Assembly (NCBI GenBank): GCA_032622095.1
Contig: CP136067.1
Span: forward strand, 50,257,899 to 50,321,898
DNA: 64,000 nt
Direction: 5' to 3'
Source: Siphonodentalium dalli
Lineage: Eukaryota > Mollusca > Scaphopoda > Gadilida > Siphonodentaliidae
Part shown: positions 53,641 to 64,000 of the stretch, piece by piece
Layout of the letters: every line of letters begins with the position of its first letter
Position numbering within the stretch: position 1 is the first letter of the stretch
The notes under the pieces: generated by a model
Databases searched by the model: none
Seen by the model: the letters and a program-made list of their open reading frames with translations, nothing else
Told to the model about the DNA's origin: nothing
Made by a program: the position numbers and the translations under genes

Positions 53641-54452
53641 CGACTGTTTACTGGGCCAATTATTGGTAGTGAAAAATTATAGATTTCAAACATCGATATC
53701 TGATCACTCTGAGCTATGATGGGTGGGTTCCTCGACTTGAATAAAATATTTTTTACCTCTGAAGCCAAGGAAATTTGCAAGCGTTAATTGGGATTATGCA
53801 TCTTTAATATGGAGTGCAATAGACTTGTAAAAAATACATTCCCGATAAAACTTGAGATAAACAGTCAAACGAGGCACAAAAATATTTCTATACCAGTCAG
53901 GTAAAGGATCACCATGACAACATGAAATACAGGATGTTCACTGATCAGCAGTTTATAAAGCTCTGATTTAAATCATTACATAGTGTGCTGGGCTGTTGAC
54001 ATTATGGCCATTTCGCAGTGGAAAAATATAATGGGAATATCCCGAAAACCATACAACTAATAACTACTGAAATGTTATTATCATTCACAATCGCGGAACA
54101 TCAAACAGATATACACCATTTCAAATGTTGCGATACAATCATTCCTATACATTAATTTATTAGTTCCAGTTACGAGAAATGGCCAACTGCTGATGTGCTG
54201 AAGTAGGTCTGTATTCAATATTAGAACACAGCATGACATTTTACGTCCGTACTCAGTAAAGACGTATAGCAGCCAAGAGGTTAAAGGCAGAACCTGGTAG
54301 ATCATAAACCTACTGTGGGCACAGCCTCAAATACAATAAAAATCATATCACATCTGCAATCAGGCACATCCTGAATTCAACTATTATAGTTATATTTAAC
54401 TATTAATATAGTTGTATTTGACAGTGTCAAATAAACCTTGCATGATCCCAGT

Positions 54453-54705
54453 CAAGCCTTGAAATAGTGTCTGTCATTGTTTGCAGAATGAGGTCCCCAG
54501 AGGGTGAATTTAGTGATGCTACCCCACAGCGGGCTAGCATCACCAAATTCACCCTCTGGGGACCTCATTCTGCTTACACCTCAGCAGAATGAGGTTCCCA
54601 GAGGGTGAATTTGGTGATGCTAGCTTGCTATGCGGGGTAGCATCACTAAATTCACCCTCTGGGGACCTCATTCTGCAAATGACAGACACACTATTTCAAG
54701 GCTTG
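54453..54705. mobile_element. hAT-type MITE G, 253 bp, perfect 8-bp target duplication
   Basis: Flanks atcccagt at 54445-54452 and 54706-54713. Ends caagccttgaaatagtgt and acactatttcaaggcttg. Two hairpins with gtgaatttagtgatgcta. This copy best defines the family ends. Confidence 0.87.
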
Positions 54706-55179
54706 ATCCCAGTGCACTTGACCAAATTGCACTTGACACTGTTGCAGCAAATGAACAGACTCCACATAAAATTTGCTGTGCAACCATTTGTGCCAGCTAA
54801 TTTTATATAATGACGCAAGTATGCATTTCTAAATGACATTAACATAACACAATCGCTCCTTCATAAAAATATTTAGACCAACTGAATGTTAATTGACTTC
54901 CTTATCAAGTGCCATCGTGATTAATCATTCATGTGGATAGACACATTTTATTTAGTCACAAATACAATACAGACACTGATTTTGAACCATTTTTGAAAAA
55001 TATGATTTTGGAATACATCTATTTTTATCAAATTCACAAAACAGTAATATTACAGTTGAATAAAACTATAATAGTTAGATAAAGGATGTGCCTGACCTGG
55101 TAATAATCTATAAAGTTATAAGCTATAAATATTCAGCAGTACTACCACATCAAGTCATATCCGGATGAATTGTTAACCA

Positions 55180-55475
55180 AGCCTCAGAATATGGTGCCCG
55201 ACATTTGCAGAATGAGGTCCCCAGAGGGTGGAGTTATTGACCACTATCCCACACTGGTCTAGCATTACCAAATTCACCCTCTGAGGACCTCATTCTGCAT
55301 GTCCTCATCTGCTATGGGAGACCTAGACTCAGATTTAAGTTCTCAGATGGTGAATATTGTGATGTGCACCCATTGGGCACCTCGACTATGCAATGTCTTT
55401 TAATTTGATAATAAAGATACTTTCCAGAGAAGATGAGGTCTAAACAGAATGAGGTCCCCAGAAGGTGAATTTAAT
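55180..55475. mobile_element. hAT-type MITE G, diverged copy
   Basis: Starts near caagcctcagaatatggtg and includes tgcagaatgaggtccccaga, ctgctatgggagacctaga and a right part truncated near ccccagaaggtgaattt. Confidence 0.65.
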
Positions 55476-55629
55476 GGAGATGATTCTTTCGATCCTCAAA
55501 TGTGTATAAGCATTTGGTAACAGGGACAATAGAGGTTCTTAAATACACAAAATATCATTATACACTCAATATACTCAGTAAAATCAGAGTCTGGCAAACA
55601 AAAACAATCATTACAAAAGTCACACACAA

Positions 55630-55800
55630 AAAAGTTGAAAAAGGGAAATAACGTCACTAAAAAAGTCAAACAGACCTCATAATCGCAGGTTGTGATGGTA
55701 CTAAATATCTGCGTTAGTTTGACTGGAAAAAAAAGTAATATAGGCTCGGACAAAGTTGTGTCCATGGACGGGCGGAAACTTTTTTCAACACAAGTAGCAT
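55630..55800 (+). repeat. Single 'AACTCC/cataatcgcagg' repeat unit
   Basis: Matches units of 60780-61370 (aaaaagggaaataac, cctcataatcgcaggt, gctcggacaaagttgtgtcc). The remaining interval 55801-56604 has no recognised feature. Confidence 0.65.
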
Positions 55801-56604
55801 TATTATTCACACAAAAAGAACAGGAGAAGGATCTGGTGTCACACATATTTCACTTAATATTGTTTGAAATGGTAGATTTTCAATAAAAAATGTAATGTTT
55901 CATGAAAAATAATTATTGCCTATTGACAGAACCTCCGGTTAACAGGTCTCTGTGATACAGATCTATTATTGTATTCCCCTGATCTATACAGAAAATTCAG
56001 GGAAAAGATACAGCATCTTTAAATTTTCCCTTTGAATTGGTCAAGTCATGCTGTCTTAGTGAATAGTTTTGCAAAGTTTGACCACAAACATCAAATATAT
56101 GCATTTGGGTTCACATATTTATGTAAAACATTCATTCACGTGACAAATCCAGTATACATGGCCATACAATATCAATCAGAGTTGTCTATCTTACCTCTGC
56201 CAAAGCACCGATTAAAATGCTGTATGCTATTAAATTAATCTAATAATATCAACGAGTTAATGCACGAAACATGTACCTCGTATCGTATAAATATCAAACA
56301 ATTTATCTCACTGTTAATGCGGTGCATCATTTGTCTTGATTAAATGTGTCATTCAAATGTCAATGCAATATGATATATAATACTAGGGTATATAGACAAA
56401 ATAGTCCCACACAAATCTGGCAATTATTTGAAAAACTTATCATTGATGGACTCAACACTATTCTGGTTATGTGATCAGTCTGTGTTGTAGCTGTCAAAAT
56501 CCTTGTAGTACGTGCATTTCTCTTAAAGCCCTTACAGTGTACTTTGCATGTGTAGGACACCATATTAGAATGTGAAAATAATGTGAGCTTTCAAATGAAG
56601 TATA

Positions 56605-56695
56605 TCAGTCAACAAGCCTTGAAATAGTGTGTCTGTCATTTGGGGAGCTCATTCTGTAAATATCAGACACACTATATCCAGACACTGTTGTAATC
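56605..56695. mobile_element. hAT-type MITE G, internally deleted to ~90 bp
   Basis: Outer ends caagccttgaaatagtgtgt and cagacacactatatccag are joined through tttggggagctcattctgta, with both hairpins lost. Confidence 0.65.
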
Positions 56696-56749
56696 TAGGT
56701 AACTTTCTGGTTGTTTCAAATTCTCTTGACTGAAAAAGCATAGATCTGC

Positions 56750-56935
56750 AATGTCAGCACATATAACCAACAATGTGAGCACATTTAACCAACGATGTCA
56801 GCACATTTAACCAACAATGTCAGCTCATATAACCAACAATGTCAGCACATTTAACCAACAATGTCAGCACATATAACCACCAACAATGTCAGAACATTTA
56901 ACCAACAATGTCAGCACATTTAACCAATACATGAT
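56750..56935 (+). repeat. 22-bp minisatellite, 8 units
   Basis: Units of the form aacaatgtcagcacatttaacc with a/t variation and one 25-bp unit. Non-coding. Confidence 0.92.
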
Positions 56936-57378
56936 GGAAGAATGATGTAAGTGAGTGACAATAAACTAAATTCTTTTAACATCATTCATGTCGACGAAGC
57001 AAAAAATTCAGAAGATGCAACACCTGACGCCACTTGCAAGGATCTTGACATGAACTCACACTTGATATGTCAATCCAAATTATATTCAACCTGATCAGGT
57101 GTGGACGATTCCACATTGTGAGGACAATATCGAGCCAAATCACACTATGATGTAGTCCCACGTATCCTCCAACGTAAACAGACTTGTGAAGAAATCAGTT
57201 CACACTCCGATGTGGACGGCCACACACTGTGAGGTCTATATCGATCCAAATCACAACACATCAATGTGGACAGCCACACACATTCACACACCAATTCAGC
57301 TTTAATTTCATTCCAAAATGAAGATGCACGAGATATGAGCGTATAAATGCAAACTGAATGTAACATAGCGGGTCACAG

Positions 57379-57474
57379 CTACGTCGACGAGTCACCATTC
57401 ACTTCGGCTGTCTCCATCGTGGACTCTTTATCACAACTGCTAGAGTCTTCCTTCTCTGGCTCGGCTTCCTGGTT
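57379..57474 (-). CDS. Candidate terminal exon, acidic C-terminal tail, unknown gene
   Basis: On the minus strand a good acceptor (tgtattacag) is followed by an open frame of 31 codons and TAG (57379-57381). The product starts NQEAEPEKED, is rich in Glu, Ser, Asp and Thr, and ends GDSST. Local base composition is clearly more GC-rich than the surroundings, and no repeat in the window matches it. The family is not recognised. It may be the last exon of the gene that includes 61515-61667, but direct joining from the visible internal donor there would be phase 1 and hit a stop after 12 codons, so an exon between them, an alternative terminal exon or a second gene is possible. Confidence 0.42.
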   Translation of the reverse strand, partial: NQEAEPEKEDSSSCDKESTMETAEVNGDSST

Positions 57475-57683
57475 CTGTAATACAAAGATGGGAAGCATTA
57501 ATTGTTAATTCAGTGTCAAGAGGGTTCAAAATTAGTATTATATTTGTAGTTATATATCATTAAAGGTACTCAATCCAATTCGATGGTCCCAATATCATCA
57601 GTTTCCAACAACAATATTTTTTGAAATGCTGATACGCTTCAGTTATCAGAATCGAGATATTGCCCAAAAATAATGCTAACCAC

Positions 57684-59558
57684 CAGACCTGTTGACCCTC
57701 CCGGATTGTGCGGGAGACTCCCAGATTTGAGCATGATCTCCCGCACTGGCATGACAATCTCCCGGATTCAGCTGCTGTAGAAAATCACAAAAAATAATCT
57801 CTTTATTTGATCTATTTGACCAGTAGACAGGCTATCAACACATCCCTGATATCCGACTGCGACATCATTGTGGCAATTAACACCCATGATTAATCTCGGG
57901 TCATAAAATCAACATTGTTCGCAGAGCAGGGGCACCAGACAATAAAACAACAAACACCTTCTAAGTTCTATTGAACAGGATCACCAGACTGAACAAAGGT
58001 GACCTGTTCTCAATTAACTCAATTAGCAACCCACTAGAGATAAGCCCTGAGGTTATATGAAACTACCATTAAAGTTTATTTGTCTGATAAAATTCAAAAG
58101 AAGCACATGTTCTGGCTTTAAACTTTCGGAATCCGTTCCTGAGTTGTACTTTTTAATGTGACATTTGATATCTCGCGAGATCTAAATGAAATCGAAAGTA
58201 GTTTACAGTTTAATATTGATGTACGTACTCCGGTAGCTTACGATATTTTCTCTATAAATGAGACAATAAAAGTAATGAAAGTGTCAATGACACTGTAGCT
58301 CAATTTGGAAAGGGAATAATTTAATGTATTACAGTCAATGGAGCGATTAGAAATGTGGAGTAAAATCCAAGATGGCTGCTGGCGGCCATGCTTTCGGCCG
58401 AATGACCCCAAAATGAGTCGTTCCCATCTACATGTCATCGTTAACATCCATGACAAATTTTATGACGATCAGACTAAAGGTACGACCTGTAGCCCATGCT
58501 AAAGAATTTAGTCATACAAAGAGTAAAATCCAAGATGGCTGCTGGCAGCCATGTTTTATGACCGAATGACCCCAAAATGACTCGTTTCCCATCTACGTGT
58601 CATTATTAACATTCATGACAAATTTTATGATGAAATCCAAGATGGCCACTGGCGGCCATGTTTTTTGTCCGAATGACCCCAAAATGACTCGTTCCCATCT
58701 ACATTCCAATTTCAACAGCCATGACAAATTTTATGATGATCAGACTAAAGGTACGACCTGTAGCCCGTGCTAAAGGATTTAGTCATACAAAGAGTAAAAT
58801 CCAAGATGGCTGCTGGCGGCCATGTTTTTTGGCCGAATGACCCCAAAATGACTCGTTTCCAATCTGCATGTCATTATTAACATTCTTGACAAATTTTATG
58901 ATGATCAGACTAAAAGTACGACCTGTAGCCCGCGCTAAAGAATTTAGTCATACAAAGAGTAAAATCCAAGATGGCTGCTGGCGGCCATGTTTTTGGGCCG
59001 AATGACCCCAAAATTACTCGTTCCCATCTACATGTCAATATTAACATCCATGACAAATTTCATGATGATTAGACAAACAGTACGGCCTGTAGCCCGTGCT
59101 AATGGATTGAATTTTGAAATCCAATATGGCCACTGGCGGCCATGTTTTTTTTGCGAATGACCCCAAAATTAATCATTCTGGTCTAAATGTTGATGTCAAT
59201 AGCTATGACAAATTTCATAATGATCCGACCAAAGGTACGACCTGTAGCCTGCATTGTTGACGCCTTACGCACACACACGCACACGGACGACAAAGCCATG
59301 GCAATAGCTCAAACTTTACAAAGTAAAGTTGAGCTAAAAACTACACAGTAAATATTTTTCTTAAGAATACTTGCTAATTTGCCATCAAACTTACATGTTT
59401 ATGTGTGATAGCTGATCATATTTTTTTGTCAAAGTTATGAAAATTCAAAAGGAATCTGAAGGAATAATTTTTTTTTTAATCTCCCGGATGATGACCACAA
59501 TCTCACGGAAAATCGTGACCAATCTCCCGGAAAATATTTTGTGAGGTTAACAGGTCTG
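57684..59558. mobile_element. hAT-type element, 1875 bp, perfect 8-bp target duplication
   Basis: Flanks ctaaccac at 57676-57683 and 59559-59566. Ends cagacctgttgacc and (inverted) cagacctgttaacc. Sub-terminal ctcccgga motifs lie at both ends in several copies. It interrupts repeat R, whose uninterrupted paralogue is at 16185-16580. The interior hosts a second copy of the satellite element. Confidence 0.87.
58266..59335 (+). repeat. Shorter copy of the 160-bp satellite element, ~6 monomers
   Basis: Head aagtgtcaatgacactgtag and tail gacgacaaagccatggcaat then agctcaaactttac, with about six AAGATGGC monomers at 58370-59150. The terminal tttacaaagtaaagttgagc is inverted with respect to the head ctcaactttgtaaag at 45624. 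Nested in the hAT element. Confidence 0.88.
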
Positions 59559-59899
59559 CTAACCACAGTCAACTATAGTATAACATTGCTCAAAACCTGT
59601 TATTTATTAACATTTTGTTCAACAAAATTTTGCCGGTTTGTCAAATATCGGACACAAAAAGGCCACTTGATTTTAGAGTTATCCATCTTCATCTGCAATT
59701 TGGTCCGAGACCAATTTCTCGAAGACTGTTTACTAGGCCACTTAAAAATATTGGTGGTGCAAAATAATAGATTTCAAACATAGATATCTGATCACTCTGA
59801 GGTTCCTCGACTCGAATCGACTATTATTTGCCCCCAAAGCCAAGGAAATCATAATTTGCGAGCTTTAATTAAGATTTTGCATCTTTAATTTAATAGAAT

Positions 59900-60780
59900 T
59901 AACTCCAAAACAGGGCTGACATGTCAGTAAAATTAAGGTTAAATTATGTAATTCCATTTGCTCAGCTGGGCAACCAAACGTTAAGCATATCAGAATCAGG
60001 ATTCTTGTATCAAGCCATTGTCAAAGATACCCTTGTGCTACATGCAACTCACTCAATAAAAGTCCTAATTCAAACACCTGACTCAGATGCATATCACAAT
60101 CTGTCCAAAAACTTAAGTGTTAACTGCTATTTACTATACCTATAAGGAACAAAAGTCAAAGCTTGACACAGAATATACAATAATAACTCTCCGAACCTAA
60201 ATGCATCATGACAAAGATGTTTTGCTTGCAGAATACTATTGCTGATCACTTTAACATTAAGATTGCTCAAATTTGCATCGTGAGAATAGAGATTAATCTA
60301 TATTGAAGAAAATTGTAATGTGCTTGTCCTATACCTCTGGCAGTACAATGTTTCTAACACTAAGCTCTCCCTCTGAGCTGACTGTTTTTGGGAAATGTGT
60401 TTGCTGTTCACTTGGCACATAAAAGCTGTCCTCCAATCAAATTAGATATTGATCTACAAAAGTAAAGTGGTTAGCCTCAGACATTTGAACTCCTTCAAGG
60501 TAAACCCTACATGATCTCGTCTTTTTCAGCCATTTTTACCATGGACTGACATGAGCATATATAAAATCATGGCCACAAAACAAATGCATGAAAATATACT
60601 TTTTTCAGCCAAAAGCACCAATTCCCTTTGAAACTAGAGGTGTGACTGTCCCAATGGGACTAAGGATACCTCCCGTGTTAAAATACTAAGATGTTTCACA
60701 TGTCAGTAAACATTTAGTTAAAATAATAAAATAACAGTTCCCATTGCAGGTGCACAACCATAACCCTAATCTTAAACCTA
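59900..60780 (+). other. Gene-free interval
   Basis: No convincing exon or repeat recognised on either strand. Confidence 0.4.
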
Positions 60781-61375
60781 TTGACCGAAAAATGTAGGAA
60801 TAAAAGCTCGGACAAAATTATGCATGTTACGAAAATGTTCTAAGTCGAAAAAGGGGAATAACTCCAAAAAAAAGTTGGACTGACATCATAATCGCAGGTG
60901 CACAGGTTCCCATGGTACTAAATATCAGTGCCAAGATTAAAAAACATTGACTTAAAAATGTAGAAATAAAAGCTCGGACAAAATTATGCATGTTGCAAAA
61001 AAAATTCTAAGTCGAAAAATGGGGATAACTCCACCAAAAAATGTCCAACAGATGTCATAATCGCAGGTGCACAGGTTCCCAAGGTACTAAATATATGTGC
61101 CAAGTTAAAAAAAAATTGACCTAAAAATGTAGGAATAAAAGCTCGGACAAAATTATACATGTTGCGATAAATGTTCTAAGTCAAAATAGGGGGGATAACT
61201 CCGACAGACGTCATAATCTTAGGTGCACAGGTTCCCATTGTGGTTGATGTCTGTGCCAAGTTTCACGGAAATTGATCAAAAACGACTGAGAAAAACTCCA
61301 GACAAATTTGTGTCCACGGACGGACGGACAAGCTGATTCCAGTATACCCCCCCCCTAACTTCGTTGCGGGGGGTA
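60780..61375 (+). repeat. Three tandem 'cataatcgcaggtgcacagg' units with C/G-rich end
   Basis: Units of about 155 bp with gctcggacaaaattatgcat, aagtcgaaaaaggggaataa and tcgcaggtgcacaggttccc, ending in acggacggacggacaagctg and a palindrome (tacccccccc, then ggggggtata). Typical dispersed repeat of marine invertebrate genomes; single units at 11090 and 55630. Confidence 0.85.
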
Positions 61376-61514
61376 TAATTAAGTATATACATTCCCATCG
61401 ACCCATCCAAACAAACCCCAACACAATATTACATATTAACATACATGTATCCAAAATGGAAACATATTGTCATTGGCCAAATGGAAAATGAAGATTACCG
61501 ATTGAGTGTGGGTT

Positions 61515-61667
61515 TCAATCTGAATCTCCATCAGCTGGAGGGTTATCACATTTTGAATCACCAAAAGCTTCCAACTCTTGATCAAGCGGCATCATTTGGT
61601 CGGCCAGCTTATTGTTCCAATCATCTATGTCCTCAAATACATCAGGCTTGGGGTCCAGGGCATCCCT
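61515..61667 (-). CDS. Candidate exon, acidic protein segment, unknown gene
   Basis: A minus-strand acceptor (cattgtag) is followed by 50 codons and TGA at 61515-61517. The product begins RDALDPKPDVFED, continues through IDDWNNKLADQ to LDQELEAFG, and finishes in a Asp/Pro-rich tail. It is rich in acidic and amphipathic residues typical of a real protein rather than translated repeat. A possible internal donor (TTTTG/GTGATT, phase 1) lies after codon 35, so this may be an internal exon rather than the terminal one. I do not recognise the family. Upstream exons would lie beyond 61.7 kb or outside the window. Confidence 0.42.
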   Translation of the reverse strand, partial: RDALDPKPDVFEDIDDWNNKLADQMMPLDQELEAFGDSKCDNPPADGDSD

Positions 61668-61959
61668 CTACAATGACAAATTAATCAGTTTCAATTAATC
61701 AGTGTCATAAACTTTTATTGATCATTGTGATCAAGTTCAATTAACTTTTCTGGGACCCACAAATATTTGACAAAAATTACAACATAGATTTGACTAATAA
61801 TATTCCCGAGAACTTACATTTTCAAATTGTTGACATCATATAACTTGCTAAACAAGCATGGTATATGTCCCCTGACGCTCAGTTTAGAGAGTGGGCAATA
61901 CTAAATATCTGTATGGATGGATTTTTGTTATTTTCTAAATCCAAGGAATTGGTATCCTT

Positions 61960-62510
61960 TCCCCTTAAATTGGGCTATCAATACACCAAAGCACAACCAA
62001 ATCCAATGATCCATGCCCACGTTACAAGCTGAAATTTTCTCATGGATACAAAATTAAGAAATTCCCAAGTCAAACAAGGACTGTAACCCGCATTAAGTCG
62101 GTATCCTTTCCCCCTGAGTTCATACCAAAGCATAACTGAATCAGAAGATGATGAAGATCCTAGCCCAAGTTTCAAGCTTGGAATCTTCTTTCAGACACAA
62201 AGTTCACAAATTTCCAAGTCAAATAAGGGCCGTAAATCTGGCATAAATGAATGGACGAAACCCGAGGTATGTGGGTATCATTTCCCCCAAACAGTGCCAA
62301 ACCACCATGCCAAAGTACAACAGAATCTGGTAATTAACACCCAAGTTAAAAGCTGAAATGTTCACTAATTTCCAATCAAACAAAGGCTATAATTAATGGA
62401 AGAAACCCATAGTATGTGCGTATCCTTTCACCTTACCTGTGCTATCTCCATCATGCCAAAGGACAACCGAATCCGATAACTAACACCTGAGTTGATATGT
62501 TCAGACAGAC
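61960..62510 (-). repeat. Diverged tandem repeat with 'gtatcctttccccc'
   Basis: Four diverged units of about 130 bp with gtatcctttcccc, ccaaagcacaaccgaatc and caagttgaaagctgaaat, ending in cagacggacggagctc. Confidence 0.7.
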
Positions 62511-62619
62511 GGACGGAGCTCTTGGCCTCTACGGGGTCGGAGGCTTAATAAACATGCCAGGTATGCTGATTGAACCCACCATGGCGAAAATTCAATCACT
62601 TTCAATCAAACCTGACTCT

Positions 62620-63035
62620 AGGGTGAAGTTAGTTATTCTATCCTGCATAGTGGGCTAGCATCACTAAATTCACCATTTGGGGACATCATTCTACTTAAGC
62701 ATCATCTTCTCTGGAAAGTTTCTTTATTATCAAATTTCTATAGAAACTTCTTCACATAGATTCTATTTCTTTTTTAGTTTAATTTCTCTATATCCCCAAA
62801 TTGGCAGACGACACATTGAATAATTGAGGTTCCCAATGGGTGCATATTCATCACAATATTCACCATTTGGGAACTTCAATCTGAGTCTATGTCTCCCATA
62901 GCAGACGAGGCCATGCAGAATGAGATCCCCAGAGGGTGAAGTTGGTGATGCTAGCCTGCTATGTGGGCTAGCATCACTAAATTCTACCTCCAGGGACCTC
63001 ATTCTACAAACTTTAAGACACACTATATCCCGACT
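62620..63035. mobile_element. hAT-type MITE G, long diverged copy
   Basis: Contains both hairpins (ggctagcatcactaaattc at 62652, gtgatgctagcctgctatgt at 62945) and cccatagcagacgaggccat. Right end aagacacactatatcccga. Confidence 0.7.
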
Positions 63036-63039
63036 TGGA

Positions 63040-64000
63040 GGTAATAACTGAAATCGGACGCCATATCAATGCAAAATTATTGCCACAACCTGGTCTTCAT
63101 CTTCATACTGTTTTTGGTATCCAGGCTTGTCAAGTTAAACATTCACAAGCCAGAAGGGGCACTTTTTATTTTAGTATGCAATCTTCTGGCACCAACAAGT
63201 TATATTCAAGTCATCTTGTTATAAAAATGATCAGCAATATATTCCTGTAACATAATTTAGTTTGCTTAGAGCCTTAGACATTATACACTCTTGACAGGTC
63301 ACAATATTCTTGGGTCTTCATAGAAGTATTCTGTGTCTGCTTTCCCCATTAGTGTCAAATAGGTATAATAGGAATCCTAATTTAGAAGTTTTCAACCAAT
63401 GCGCTTGACAAGTGTTGACAATAGGGATCGAAGATACAACAAGTGCACCGGTGAATCGAGATACAGAATGATGAGATACATGTATCGTATAGGGTCAAAT
63501 AATATCGTGTATGCCCAAATGCTGTTTGGACTGTGACCATTTGCTGCTTCCTACTGTGTATTCTTAGGTGCCTAATAACAATGATGGGTGAAATTTTTGG
63601 TCGAAATCAATAATAGTGATGATGGCAATATCAATCTGTCTTTTTACCAAACAATAGTGATGTTTAGGAGTGCCACGATATATTCGAAGAACCGTTGATA
63701 AAGCCGATAATCGATTTCTGTTGTCAATTAAGCTGTGTTATATCGGATGTCGGAAAAAGCCAGGTATTATTGGATACCGTGTTTGTTTTACACAGTTTAA
63801 TCTACAACCGAGGGGTTAACAACCTTTGATCACTTATAAAAGAAATTCCGACAATACGATTACTACTTATATGTTGCAAACAGTCGGCAGTTCATTTGAT
63901 GATACAATATAGTTACTCTTCAGGTCGTTGTATATTCTACAAATTGCAGCTTTGAAATGATGTCGATGTCGTTGTATATTTCTACAAGAAAAGCGGCACG
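63040..64000 (+). other. Gene-free interval at the right edge
   Basis: No exon or repeat recognised. A near-duplicate gtcgttgtatatt at 63923 and 63969 is the only local repetition. Confidence 0.4.

Noticed and set aside
61375-61445. C/G palindrome as a possible transcription terminator
   Set aside because: It is the standard end of the dispersed repeat at 60780-61375, not a gene-linked signal.

Overview
The window is eukaryotic nuclear DNA from an animal, most likely a marine invertebrate and probably a mollusc. It is AT-rich, has GT-AG introns and a compact eight-exon gene spread over 29 kb, and is crowded with DNA-transposon remnants, foldback elements and satellites. The animal assignment is secure from the gene. 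The mollusc assignment is an inference from the style of the dispersed repeats and is not secure.

The only gene that can be read end to end is on the + strand: a peroxisomal trans-2-enoyl-CoA reductase (PECR), a short-chain dehydrogenase/reductase. Its eight coding exons lie at 13915-14044, 19104-19237, 20572-20737, 25814-25895, 29742-29838, 31100-31204, 36233-36344 and 42988-43067. Every junction has GT/AG ends and compatible phase. The spliced CDS is 906 nt and encodes 301 residues ending in Ser-Lys-Leu, a canonical peroxisomal import signal. Two candidate minus-strand exons with acidic products (57379-57474 and 61515-61667) suggest the 3' end of a second, unidentified gene entering from the right.

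Left flank (1-13.9 kb): a roughly 3.6 kb element with long inverted ends, three foldback hairpins, a 231-bp tandem duplication, a 2.1 kb block of AAGGTCA-rich repeat, a duplicon shared with the 3' side of PECR, and three further inverted-repeat elements. The PECR introns hold 160-bp and 175-bp satellites, a 48-bp minisatellite, piggyBac-like MITEs with TTAA flanks, foldback MITEs, a LINE reverse-transcriptase relic split by another transposon, and a frame-broken copy of a repetitive nuclease-like protein gene. Intron 7 carries a hAT-type element and a hammerhead-like motif. Right flank (43-64 kb): the second duplicon and AAGGTCA block in opposite orientation, a 3.3 kb satellite of about 20 monomers of 160 bp, two hAT-type elements with clean 8-bp target duplications, more TTAA-flanked MITEs, and many copies of a 250-440 bp hAT-type MITE.

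No operon, CRISPR array, rRNA or tRNA gene was seen. The most notable points are the duplicated splice acceptor of PECR exon 4, the MITE and minisatellite starting 8 nt after the exon 3 donor, the ERR/nuclear-receptor-like half-site arrays around this fatty-acid gene, and several nested transposon insertions that can be dated relative to each other.
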